This document shows positions 5,944 to 11,948 of a stretch of DNA of 11,948 bases, piece after piece. Under the pieces are notes generated by a model, which saw nothing but the letters and a program-made list of their open reading frames with translations, had not been told where the DNA came from and did not search any database. The stretch comes from CAZTDU01 sp050248795 (GTDB lineage Bacteria > Pseudomonadota > Gammaproteobacteria > Burkholderiales > SG8-39), in the NCBI GenBank assembly GCA_050248795.1, contig JBFWRS010000071.1, forward strand, positions 1-11,948, given 5' to 3'. Position numbers and translations under genes: made by a program. The stretch's first letter is position 1. Every line of letters begins with the position of its first letter.

Positions 5944-6698
5944 GCCGGCATTCTAGCTGCCGGGTCCTGCCGGTAGAAGCGCGTGAGCTGCTCATACACC
6001 TCCGGGTAGCGCCTGCGCGCTTCCTGCGGGTCGAGGAAGAAGGCCTCGCTCATCACGGCGAAGAATTCCGCCGCGTTCTCCGACGCGTAGGGGTCAAGCC
6101 AGGTCTGCCTGCCGCGGTCCACGGCGTCGCAGAATCCCGCATAGGCCGCGCTCCAGGCCGCGCTCCACGCCTTGCGGTCCATGTCCGCGTGCAGCGGCGG
6201 CAGTCCGTCGGCCTCGCCGTTCAGCATGTCGAGCTTGTGCGCGAACTCGTGGATGACGACGTTCATGTCCGGCGCGTTCTTCAGCGTGTCCCAGGACAGC
6301 ACCACCGGGCCGCCGGGCCAGGCTTCGCCGGCGAGCGCATCGTCCCATTCGTGCACCACGCCGTCGTCGTCCATTTCCCTGCGGCGGACGCGGAAGTCTC
6401 CCGGATAGACGACGATGCCCTTCCAGCCCGCGTACCAGTCCAGGCCGAGTACCAGCACCGGCAGCACAGCTTGCGCCGCGATCGACAGGCGCATCGCGCT
6501 GGTGAGGCGCAGGCCGCGCGCGGCGCTGAACTCCTTTTCGGCAAGGAACAGCAGCGCCAGCTCGCGCAGCCGGCGCATGCCGGCTTCGTCCAGGCCGGCA
6601 AGGAAGGGCAGCTCGCGCACCACGCCTTCCCACAGGCGCTCGTCGATGCGATGCCGGGCGAGGATGCGCCTGCGCTTCCAGTCGCGCAGCCAGCCCAT
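5940..6698 (-). CDS. mtfA: MtfA-family (M90) zinc-dependent peptidase
   Basis: A 252-residue member of the MtfA/YeeI family. In E. coli MtfA is a cytosolic zinc peptidase that interacts with the Mlc repressor and so affects glucose PTS genes; that role may not hold here. The zinc motif HEFAHKLDMLNG is at 150-161 (His150, Glu151, His154). The likely third ligand is Glu211 in ENAAEFFAVMSEAFF (207-221). Other family marks are the region around GWKGIVVYPGDF (91-102) and the WPGGPVVLSW strand (127-136). The length fits the family. The ATG at 6698 directly abuts the transporter stop, and its own stop overlaps the crotonase start by 4 bases, so it is the middle gene of a coupled three-gene unit. A perfect 12-base tandem duplication lies within it. 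Confidence 0.93.
   Translation of the reverse strand: MGWLRDWKRRRILARHRIDERLWEGVVRELPFLAGLDEAGMRRLRELALLFLAEKEFSAARGLRLTSAMRLSIAAQAVLPVLVLGLDWYAGWKGIVVYPGDFRVRRREMDDDGVVHEWDDALAGEAWPGGPVVLSWDTLKNAPDMNVVIHEFAHKLDMLNGEADGLPPLHADMDRKAWSAAWSAAYAGFCDAVDRGRQTWLDPYASENAAEFFAVMSEAFFLDPQEARRRYPEVYEQLTRFYRQDPAARMPA
5945..5963 (-). promoter_or_regulatory. Hairpin directly before the crotonase start codon
   Basis: In the minus-strand RNA, CCGGCA (5963-5958) pairs with TGCCGG (5950-5945) around a 7-base loop. The stem ends one base before the ATG at 5943 and lies inside the mtfA tail. No Shine-Dalgarno is visible in this stretch. The stem could block independent initiation, so translation would depend on ribosomes finishing mtfA. 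The inverted repeat is seen; its role is inferred. Confidence 0.3.
6143..6166. repeat. Two-copy 12-bp perfect tandem repeat inside mtfA
   Basis: AGGCCGCGCTCC occurs at 6143-6154 and again at 6155-6166. It is in frame with mtfA and encodes two WSAA units (AWSAAWSAAYAG). Because the unit is a multiple of three, the reading frame is kept whatever the copy number. Confidence 0.8.
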
Positions 6699-7592
6699 TC
6701 AGGCGGCTTTCGCGCGCGTGGCGAGCCAGACGCCGCCGATGATCAATGCGAAGCCCACCGCGTGATAGAGCTCGATGCGCTCGCCGAGGAACGGCACCGA
6801 CAGCGAAATGCCGACCACCGGCGCCACGTGCAGGTAGGCGCCGGCGCGCGCCGGCCCGATCGCCGCGACGCCCTTCGCCCACAGCAGGTAGCAGACCACG
6901 GACGGGAACACACCCAGGTAGGCCAGCCCCGCGAGCACGCCGGGACTCCAGGCGATGCCGCCGCCCAGCGCAAGGTCCGCCAGGCAGGCCGGCACGCCGG
7001 TCACCATGCCGGCGAGCATGATCGCGGCGAGCAGCGCCAGCGGATCGATGTCGCGCGGCATCCAGCGCATGCAGGCGGTGTACAGCGACCACAGCAGCAC
7101 GTTGCCGAGCAGCCACAGGTCGCCGGGGTTGATGCGAAATGCGGCCACGGCCGCCGGGTCGAGCCGGAACACGATCGCGGTGGCGCCGGCGAGCGACACG
7201 AACAGGCCGATGGCCGTGCGCACGCCGATGGGGTCGCGAAACAGCAGGAAGGCGAGCGCGGGGATGGTGACCGGCATCAGCGACTGGAACAGCAGCGCGT
7301 TGGTCGCGGTGGTGTGCTGCAGGCCGATGTAGCCGACCGCGTTGTAGACCACGGTGCCGAGCGTGCCGAAGAAGAGGATCGGCTTCCAGGCCGCGACGAG
7401 CTTCGCGCGCTCGCGCACGAGCGCGGGCCAGGCGAAGGGCAGCAGTACCGCGAGCGCCACTGTCCAGCGCCCGAAGGACATGCTCATCGGGCTGGCGCTC
7501 GACACGACGGCGCGCGCGATCACCATGTGCGCGCCCCAGAACGAGGCGGTGGCGATCAGCATCAGGTGGGGTGAGACGCGCAGGGCTGGCAT
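6699..7592 (-). CDS. DMT-superfamily EamA transporter
   Basis: A 297-residue inner-membrane protein with the drug/metabolite transporter layout: two EamA repeats at about residues 10-143 and 157-292, each with five hydrophobic segments (ten in total). Typical marks are FGRW (40-43) in the first repeat, and APVVGISLSVPFLGER (257-272) followed by GFALIIGGVWLA (280-291) in the second. Family members export amino acids, metabolites or drugs; the substrate cannot be read from sequence. It is the first gene of a minus-strand operon with mtfA (0-base gap) and the crotonase gene, and is divergent from relA with 22 bases between. The ATG at 7592 fits the start of the first membrane segment. Confidence 0.94.
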   Translation of the reverse strand: MPALRVSPHLMLIATASFWGAHMVIARAVVSSASPMSMSFGRWTVALAVLLPFAWPALVRERAKLVAAWKPILFFGTLGTVVYNAVGYIGLQHTTATNALLFQSLMPVTIPALAFLLFRDPIGVRTAIGLFVSLAGATAIVFRLDPAAVAAFRINPGDLWLLGNVLLWSLYTACMRWMPRDIDPLALLAAIMLAGMVTGVPACLADLALGGGIAWSPGVLAGLAYLGVFPSVVCYLLWAKGVAAIGPARAGAYLHVAPVVGISLSVPFLGERIELYHAVGFALIIGGVWLATRAKAA

Positions 7593-7602
7593 TTCTCGCG
7601 AC

Positions 7603-7609
7603 TACAATA
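7603..7609. promoter_or_regulatory. Candidate -10 region(s) for relA and the divergent transporter
   Basis: The 22-base gap contains TACAAT (7603-7608, plus strand; 5/6 match), ending 6 bases before the relA ATG at 7615. Read on the minus strand, the overlapping block gives TATTGT (7609-7604; 4/6 with the key A2 and T6), 11 bases before the transporter ATG at 7592. I see no convincing -35 for either direction. If used, the relA mRNA would begin at or within about a base of its start codon. Match only; function inferred. Confidence 0.4.
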
Positions 7610-7614
7610 GTGGC

Positions 7615-9777
7615 ATGGTTTCCGTGGTGCAGTTGCATCCGCAGAACCGCGCGGCGGCGCTGGCGCCGATCGCGGAGGGCCTGCCGGCGGAGGAGTCGGC
7701 GCGCATCGCGCTGGCGCTGGAGTTCGCCGAGCCGCTGTACGCCGGGCAGGTGCTCGCCACCGGAGAGCCGGTGTGGCCGCACGCGCTGGGCATCGCGGCG
7801 AACCTGGCGGCGATCGGCGCCGACCCCGCCACGCGCATCGCCGGCGTGCTTTTCGCCGCGCCCAAACAGCTCGGGGGGCCGGAGAAGATCGACGAGCGCT
7901 TCGGCGCCGAAGTCGCGGCGCTCGCCGGCGGCGTGGAGAAGCTCTACCAGCTGCGCGTGCTGACGCGCGGCAGGGAGAACCAGAACGAGGTGCTGCGCAA
8001 GATGGTGCTCGGCATGGTCGAGGACATCCGCGTGGTGCTGATACGCCTGGCGAGCCGCACGCAGACGCTGCGCTGGTTCGCCAGGCGGCCCGAGGAGGAT
8101 CGTGCGGCCTGCGCGCGCGAGACGCTGGACATCTACGCGCCGCTCGCCAACCGGCTCGGCGTGTGGCAGCTGAAATGGGAGCTCGAGGACCTGTCGTTCC
8201 GCTTCCTCGAGCCCGAGGTCTACAAGCGTCTGGCGAAGCTGCTGGACGAAAAGCGCCTCGAGCGCGAGCAGTACATCGAGGACGCGATGCGCGTGCTCGG
8301 CGCCGAGCTGAAGGCGGCGGGGCTCGAGGCTCAGATCGCCGGGCGGCCGAAGCACATCTACTCGATCTGGAACAAGATGCGCGCCAAGAGCCTCGCGTTC
8401 GAGGACGTGCACGACGTACGCGCGCTGCGCGTCATCGTCGCCACGCCGAAGGACTGCTACACGGCGCTGGGCGTGGTGCACAACCTGTGGCAGCCGATGC
8501 CGCAGGAGTTCGACGATTACATCTCGCGGCCCAAGGGCAACGACTACCAGTCGCTGCACACCGCGGTGTCCGGCCCGGGCGGCAGGACGCTGGAGGTGCA
8601 GATCCGCACCGAGGAGATGCACCGGCACGCCGAGTTCGGCGTCGCCGCGCACTGGCGCTACAAGGAAGCGGGCGCGCCTTCGAAGGCCGATGGGGCGTTC
8701 GAGCGCAAGATCGCCTGGCTGCGCCAGCTGCTGGCGTGGCGCGACGAGGTCGCCGACTGGGCGGCCACCACGCGCGAAGCGGGGCTGGACGACACGGTGT
8801 ATGCGCTCACGCCGCAGGGGCGCGTGGTCGACCTGCCGGCGGGCTCGACGCCGGTGGACTTCGCCTACGCGCTGCACACCGACCTCGGGCACCGTTGCCG
8901 CGGCGCCAAGGTGGACGGGCAGATCGTCACGCTCGACACGCCGCTGGAGAGCGGGCAGCGGGTCGAGATCGTCGCCGCCAAGACCGGCGGCCCGTCGCGC
9001 GACTGGCTCAACCCCGACCGCGGCTTCGTCAGGAGCAACCGCGCGCGAGGCAAGATCCGCCAGTGGTTCAACAGCCAGGCGCTGGAGCAGACCATCGCCT
9101 CGGGGCGCGCGATCGTCGAGCGCGAGCTGAAGCGCGAGGGTGGCGCGCAGGCCAGACTGGTCGGGCTCGCATCCAGGCTCGGCTTCGGCAAGGCCGACGA
9201 GCTTTTCGCCGCGGTGGCGCGCGAGGAAGTGAACATGCGCCAGCTGCACGCGGTCCTGCGCGACATGGGAGGTGCCGCGGCGCCCGCCCCGGCGGCGCCG
9301 GCGCCGCAACCCCGGGCGCGCAAGCGCGCCGGCGGCAGCGACGGCGTGCTGGTGGTGGGAATGGACCGCCTGATGACGCAGATCTCGAAGTGCTGCAAGC
9401 CGGTGCCGCCGGATGCGATCCGCGGCTTCGTCACGCGCGGCAAGGGCGTATCGATCCACCGCGAGGACTGCGCAAGCCTGCGCGCGATCGCCGACGCGCA
9501 CCCTGAGCGGCTGATCGACGCTGCCTGGGGCAGCGGCGCGAATTCTTCGTACGCGGTCGACATGAAGGTCACCGCGAGCGACCGCCAGGGGCTGCTGCGC
9601 GACATTGGCGACGCGCTTGCGCGCGAACGCATCAACGTCACCGCGGTGCGCACGCAGTCCAAGGACGACCTGGCGCACATGCGCTTCACCTTCGAGGTTT
9701 CCGACCTGGCGCAGCTGAAGCGCGCGTTCGCCATCGTCAGGGAAGTGAACGGCGTCATCCGCGTCGGGCGCGCCTGA
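7615..9777 (+). CDS. relA: RelA: monofunctional (p)ppGpp synthetase
   Basis: A 720-residue long RelA/SpoT homologue that makes (p)ppGpp from ATP and GTP/GDP on starved ribosomes. The N-terminal hydrolase domain is degenerate: the HD and ED metal motifs expected near 78-90 are replaced by VLFAAPKQLG. The synthetase domain (about 200-355) has GRPKHIYSIW (243-252), Asp267 in HDVRALR, EFDD at 298-301 (the EXDD form of RelA-only enzymes), Tyr311 and Glu327 in LEVQIRT. A TGS domain follows at about 393-455, then a helical region, an Ala/Pro-rich linker (554-568), the Cys-Cys domain with SKCCKPVPPD (591-600), and a C-terminal ACT domain (645-720). The ATG at 7615 is chosen because the open frame upstream is antisense to the transporter and encodes unrelated sequence. 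No Shine-Dalgarno is visible. Confidence 0.95.
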   Translation: MVSVVQLHPQNRAAALAPIAEGLPAEESARIALALEFAEPLYAGQVLATGEPVWPHALGIAANLAAIGADPATRIAGVLFAAPKQLGGPEKIDERFGAEVAALAGGVEKLYQLRVLTRGRENQNEVLRKMVLGMVEDIRVVLIRLASRTQTLRWFARRPEEDRAACARETLDIYAPLANRLGVWQLKWELEDLSFRFLEPEVYKRLAKLLDEKRLEREQYIEDAMRVLGAELKAAGLEAQIAGRPKHIYSIWNKMRAKSLAFEDVHDVRALRVIVATPKDCYTALGVVHNLWQPMPQEFDDYISRPKGNDYQSLHTAVSGPGGRTLEVQIRTEEMHRHAEFGVAAHWRYKEAGAPSKADGAFERKIAWLRQLLAWRDEVADWAATTREAGLDDTVYALTPQGRVVDLPAGSTPVDFAYALHTDLGHRCRGAKVDGQIVTLDTPLESGQRVEIVAAKTGGPSRDWLNPDRGFVRSNRARGKIRQWFNSQALEQTIASGRAIVERELKREGGAQARLVGLASRLGFGKADELFAAVAREEVNMRQLHAVLRDMGGAAAPAPAAPAPQPRARKRAGGSDGVLVVGMDRLMTQISKCCKPVPPDAIRGFVTRGKGVSIHREDCASLRAIADAHPERLIDAAWGSGANSSYAVDMKVTASDRQGLLRDIGDALARERINVTAVRTQSKDDLAHMRFTFEVSDLAQLKRAFAIVREVNGVIRVGRA

Positions 9778-9789
9778 GTCCAGCGCGCC
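9767..9789. terminator. Possible bidirectional terminator hairpin at the relA 3' end
   Basis: GGCGCGC (9767-9773) and GCGCGCC (9783-9789) form a perfect 7-bp GC stem with a 9-base loop that includes the relA stop codon. It lies in the 24-base gap between the convergent relA and acyltransferase genes. No T-run follows on either strand, so it is at best a weak intrinsic terminator or a 3' stability element. Confidence 0.35.
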
Positions 9790-9801
9790 GTCATCCGGCA
9801 T

Positions 9802-10614
9802 TCACCGAGCCGTCATCGCCGTGACTTGCGCGCGCGCTGGCGCCGCTTCTGGGGGCAGGGCAGGCTGATGCTGCCGGCGAGTCTGGTCTAGTGTTGCGGC
9901 GATGCGCGTGCGTGCCAGGGCGCCGACTTCGCGGCGCGTCAGCGTGCGCACTTCCAGCGCAGGCAGGAGATCGAGCCGCGCCCGGATGCCGTCGGCGCGC
10001 GCGATTGCCAGCAGGCATTGCCAGAAGCTGGTGTCGCCGCAATACGCTGCCTGCGGTGCCCGCGCGCCGAGCGCGTCCACGTAAGCGATTGCGACCGGCT
10101 GCACGCGCGCACCGGCGTCTATCGCCGCCTGCACGAGCGCGTTGCGGAACGGCGCCACGGCAGCGCCGTCAGTGGTCGTCGCTTCGGGAAAGACGGCGAC
10201 CGTGCAGCCGCCGGCGAGTCGGGCGCGCAGCGCGGCATTCACGCGCAGGATGTCGCGCATGCGGCCGCGGTCGATGAAGATGGCTCCCGATCGCACGATA
10301 AGGGTGCCGGCGAGCGGCCAGCGGCGCAGCTCGGCCTTGGCGACGAAGGCGGCAGGCTGGATCGCGCTCAACGCGATCACATCCAGCCACGAGACGTGGT
10401 TCGCCACCAGCATGGCCGCCGCCAGCGGCGTTCCCGTCGTGTCGAGGTCCACGCCCAGCGCGGCGAGCACGCCGCGCGACCACCGGCGCGCCACGCGCGC
10501 CCGTGCCGCCGGGTCCGCGAGCGGCAGCACCAGCGTGGCGAGTCCCAGCCCGGCGAGCGCGCAGGCGCCGAAGCCGAGCAGCCTGCCGAGCGCGCGCGCG
10601 TCAGAGGAGCGCAA
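9802..10614 (-). CDS. 1-acyl-sn-glycerol-3-phosphate acyltransferase family protein (PlsC/OlsA-like)
   Basis: A 270-residue membrane-associated acyltransferase. It has an N-terminal hydrophobic segment (about 9-31), the catalytic H-X4-D motif as NHVSWLD (His73, Asp78), GAIFIDRGR (110-118), and FPEATTTDG (142-150), where the usual FPEGT has Ala for Gly. PVAIAYVD and YCGDTSFWQ follow; the latter resembles OlsA-type lyso-ornithine-lipid acyltransferases. It moves an acyl chain to a lysophospholipid or lyso-amino-lipid at the inner membrane. The start is set at TTG 10614, because the longer frame up to 10776 encodes an Arg/Ser-rich antisense-like stretch inside the PAP2 gene, and a GGGAG ribosome site lies 6 bases before the TTG. 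It overlaps the PAP2 gene by 14 bases and is last in its operon. Confidence 0.88.
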   Translation of the reverse strand: MRSSDARALGRLLGFGACALAGLGLATLVLPLADPAARARVARRWSRGVLAALGVDLDTTGTPLAAAMLVANHVSWLDVIALSAIQPAAFVAKAELRRWPLAGTLIVRSGAIFIDRGRMRDILRVNAALRARLAGGCTVAVFPEATTTDGAAVAPFRNALVQAAIDAGARVQPVAIAYVDALGARAPQAAYCGDTSFWQCLLAIARADGIRARLDLLPALEVRTLTRREVGALARTRIAATLDQTRRQHQPALPPEAAPARAQVTAMTAR

Positions 10615-11134
10615 GGCTCGCTCCCGCGAGCGCGGCGCCGAGCACGGCGCCCGCGAGTACGTCGCTCGGGTAGTGCAGGCCGAGCGCGATTCGCGAGGAG
10701 GCAACGACCAGCGTGAACGGCGCGAGCAGCCATGTGTACGCCGGGTAGTAGGCGCATGCCACCAGCGAGAAGGCAAGCGCGTGCAAGGTGTGGCCGGAGG
10801 GAAAGCTGTAGCGATCGAGCGGCGCCGCCGCGGCGGAGATCCCCGGCTCCGCCTCGCACGGTCGCAGGCGCCCCGTGCCGCGCTTGATCGACTTGTAGAT
10901 GGCGGTTCCGGCGAGCCCGGTGATCACCATGTGCAGCACCGGGAGCAGCGCCTCGTCGCCGTGCGCCAGCAGCAGCCAGAGCATCAGCGCATACCAGAAC
11001 ATGCCGTCGCCCAGGCGGCTCGCGGCCCGGAACAGCCCCAGCGCCGGGTGGCCGCCGAGGGCGTGGGCAACGCGCGTGCAGACACGCCGGTCCCAGTGCT
11101 GGATGCGATGCAGCGCGACTTCAATCCGCGCCAT
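10601..11134 (-). CDS. PAP2-family membrane phosphatase
   Basis: A 177-residue phosphatidic-acid phosphatase type 2 / undecaprenyl-diphosphatase-like membrane protein. All three catalytic motifs are present: K-X6-RP at 84-92 (KRGTGRLRP), PSGH at 112-115, and SR-X5-H-X3-D at 147-158 (SRIALGLHYPSD). About five hydrophobic segments surround them. The active site would face the periplasm, hydrolysing a lipid phosphate such as phosphatidate or undecaprenyl diphosphate. The ATG at 11134 is preferred over a longer frame to 11287: that extension is low-complexity shadow of the glycosyltransferase, and AGGA lies 8 bases upstream of this ATG. It overlaps the glycosyltransferase upstream and the acyltransferase downstream by 14 bases each, which implies translational coupling and a joint role in lipid or glycolipid metabolism (inference). 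Confidence 0.92.
   Translation of the reverse strand: MARIEVALHRIQHWDRRVCTRVAHALGGHPALGLFRAASRLGDGMFWYALMLWLLLAHGDEALLPVLHMVITGLAGTAIYKSIKRGTGRLRPCEAEPGISAAAAPLDRYSFPSGHTLHALAFSLVACAYYPAYTWLLAPFTLVVASSRIALGLHYPSDVLAGAVLGAALAGASLALL
10621..10625 (-). promoter_or_regulatory. Shine-Dalgarno deciding the TTG start of the acyltransferase
   Basis: On the minus strand GGGAG (10625-10621) is followed by 6 bases and then TTG at 10614. No ATG or GTG in this frame lies between here and the first membrane segment, so this site fixes the start. It lies inside the PAP2 coding sequence. Confidence 0.5.
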
Positions 11135-11948
11135 CTGCGGTGTCCTGCAGCACCTGCTCGAAATCCCCGGCGATGCGATCCCAGCCCAGTTGCTTTGCCG
11201 TCGCGCGCGCGGTGCGTCGAAGCCTGTCCACCAGCGCCGGCTCGGCGGCGAGGCGACGGGCTTCGCGCACGAAGGCCGCCGCGTCATCGAACGGCGCCAG
11301 CAGCCCCGATTCGCCGTGCCGGATGTACTGGCGTGCCGCCGCGTAGTCGTAGGCGACGACCGCGAGGCCGCTGGCCATCGCCTCGAGCGTGACGTTGCCG
11401 AAGGTCTCGGTGGTGCTCGGAAAGAGGAAGATGTCGGCCGAGGCGTAGTGCGCGGAGAGCGCGCCGTTCACCAGCATGCCGGCGATCACCGGCCCCGTGC
11501 TTGCGTGGCGGAGTTCGGCGAGCAGGGGGCCGTCACCGACCAGCACCAGGCGGGCGGCGGGCTGCAGCGCCTGCATCGCGCGGAAGGTCTCGAGCACCAG
11601 CGGGAAGTTCTTTTCCGGCGCGAAGCGGCTGACGCAGAGCACCACCGGATCGTCGTCGCCCGCGCCCCAGGAGGCACGCAGCTCGCGAGAGCGCCGCGCA
11701 GGATTGAACACCGCGCCGTTCACGCCGCGGCCGACCACGCGCAGGCGTTCGAATCCGAGCGCCGACAGGCGGGCGGCGAGTTCGTCCGTGGGCACCATGG
11801 TGCACGCGGCACGGTTGTGGAAACGCCGCAGGTATCCGGCCACCGCGCGCGAGAGCCACGCGAAGCCGTAGTGGCCGCTGTAGGCGTCGAAGTTGGTATG
11901 GAAATCGGTGGCGACCGGGATGCCGAGCTTCCTCGCGGCGCCAAGCGC
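11121..11948 (-). CDS. GT4-family glycosyltransferase (partial, N-terminus outside the window)
   Basis: The C-terminal 275 residues of a GT-B fold glycosyltransferase; the frame stays open to the right edge. Near the edge is TDFHTNFDAYSGHYG, typical of the N-terminal domain in GDP-mannose- or UDP-sugar-dependent GT4 enzymes of the MgtA/PimB type. The C-terminal nucleotide-sugar domain has VGRGVNGAVFNP, LCVSRFAPEKNF (104-115 of the visible part), VGDGP, and the E-X7-E motif ETFGNVTLE (181-189). It transfers a sugar to a lipid or polyol acceptor at the inner membrane face; donor and acceptor are unknown. The first gene in view of an operon with PAP2 and acyltransferase genes, it may act in glycolipid synthesis. 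A GTG at 11843 is an internal codon rather than the start, because conserved sequence continues upstream. Confidence 0.9.
   Translation of the reverse strand, partial: ALGAARKLGIPVATDFHTNFDAYSGHYGFAWLSRAVAGYLRRFHNRAACTMVPTDELAARLSALGFERLRVVGRGVNGAVFNPARRSRELRASWGAGDDDPVVLCVSRFAPEKNFPLVLETFRAMQALQPAARLVLVGDGPLLAELRHASTGPVIAGMLVNGALSAHYASADIFLFPSTTETFGNVTLEAMASGLAVVAYDYAAARQYIRHGESGLLAPFDDAAAFVREARRLAAEPALVDRLRRTARATAKQLGWDRIAGDFEQVLQDTADGAD
11143..11146 (-). promoter_or_regulatory. Shine-Dalgarno deciding the PAP2 start
   Basis: AGGA (11146-11143, minus strand) is 8 bases before the ATG at 11134 and lies inside the end of the glycosyltransferase gene. It favours the short PAP2 start over the upstream in-frame start at 11287. 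Confidence 0.4.

Noticed and set aside
4163..5995. 610-codon minus-strand frame over the MDR and crotonase genes
   Set aside because: It is antisense to the MDR gene and out of frame with the crotonase gene; composition is typical of a shadow frame.
7354..7614. Upstream extension of the relA frame by 87 codons
   Set aside because: The extra residues are antisense to the EamA transporter start and resemble no RelA N-terminus; the protein from 7615 already has the full domain set.
6094..9801. Very long open frame (1235 codons) on the minus strand opposite relA, the transporter and mtfA
   Set aside because: It spans several genes, is rich in Arg/Ala/His/Gly as expected for antisense frames in GC-rich DNA, has no recognisable domain, and conflicts with clearly conserved proteins.
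10615..10776. Longer acyltransferase start at 10776
   Set aside because: The added 54 residues are a shadow of the PAP2 gene with odd composition; TTG at 10614 with GGGAG is better supported.
11135..11287. Longer PAP2 start at 11287
   Set aside because: The extra 51 residues are Arg/Ser/Pro-rich sequence inside the glycosyltransferase gene and lack membrane or catalytic features; the ATG at 11134 has an upstream AGGA.
1..11948. Mobile elements, CRISPR arrays, tRNA/rRNA genes, riboswitches, prophage or defence modules
   Set aside because: No transposase, integrase, spaced repeats, tRNA-like folds or long intergenic leaders are seen; base composition looks uniform.

Overview
This 11.9 kb window is high in GC (roughly two thirds by eye) and looks like chromosomal DNA from a betaproteobacterium or close relative. 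The main evidence is a complete RelA-type (p)ppGpp synthetase with a degenerate hydrolase domain and an EXDD synthetase motif, an arrangement typical of beta- and gammaproteobacteria. The high GC and the mix of acyl-CoA enzymes, an MtfA peptidase and an acyltransferase/PAP2/glycosyltransferase set fit that assignment, but the species cannot be named. I see no tRNA, rRNA, CRISPR array, insertion sequence or phage gene.

Layout from left to right. (1) A minus-strand operon: M20 amidohydrolase (1280-2449), then acyl-CoA dehydrogenase (119-1270), then the first 40 codons of a further gene that leaves the window (1-122). (2) Divergent from it, a plus-strand fusion of a response-regulator receiver domain to a metallo-beta-lactamase-fold hydrolase (2481-3698). 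(3) A minus-strand flavodoxin-like protein (3702-4166), divergent from a plus-strand zinc-free quinone-oxidoreductase-like MDR enzyme (4181-5140). (4) A minus-strand operon: EamA transporter (6699-7592), mtfA (5940-6698), then a crotonase-fold protein (5158-5943), joined by zero-gap or overlapping junctions. (5) Divergent from it, relA (7615-9777, plus). (6) A minus-strand lipid/envelope operon: partial GT4 glycosyltransferase (11121 to the right edge), PAP2 phosphatase (10601-11134) and PlsC/OlsA-type acyltransferase (9802-10614), each overlapping the next by exactly 14 nt.

The packing is extreme. About 120 bases lie outside genes despite six strand switches, and the longest gap is 31 bases. 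Regulatory signals must therefore sit in very short gaps or inside neighbouring genes. Two of the three divergent gaps hold a near-palindromic -10 element only 6-8 nt from the plus-strand start codon, which suggests shared bidirectional promoters and leaderless or near-leaderless mRNAs.

The most unusual items are the receiver-hydrolase fusion with both active sites apparently intact, a crotonase with neither classical catalytic glutamate, an acyl-CoA dehydrogenase without the usual C-terminal catalytic glutamate (possibly one half of a heteromeric enzyme with the truncated next gene), and the tightly coupled lipid operon with a TTG start. No window-spanning new defence or mobile system is apparent.
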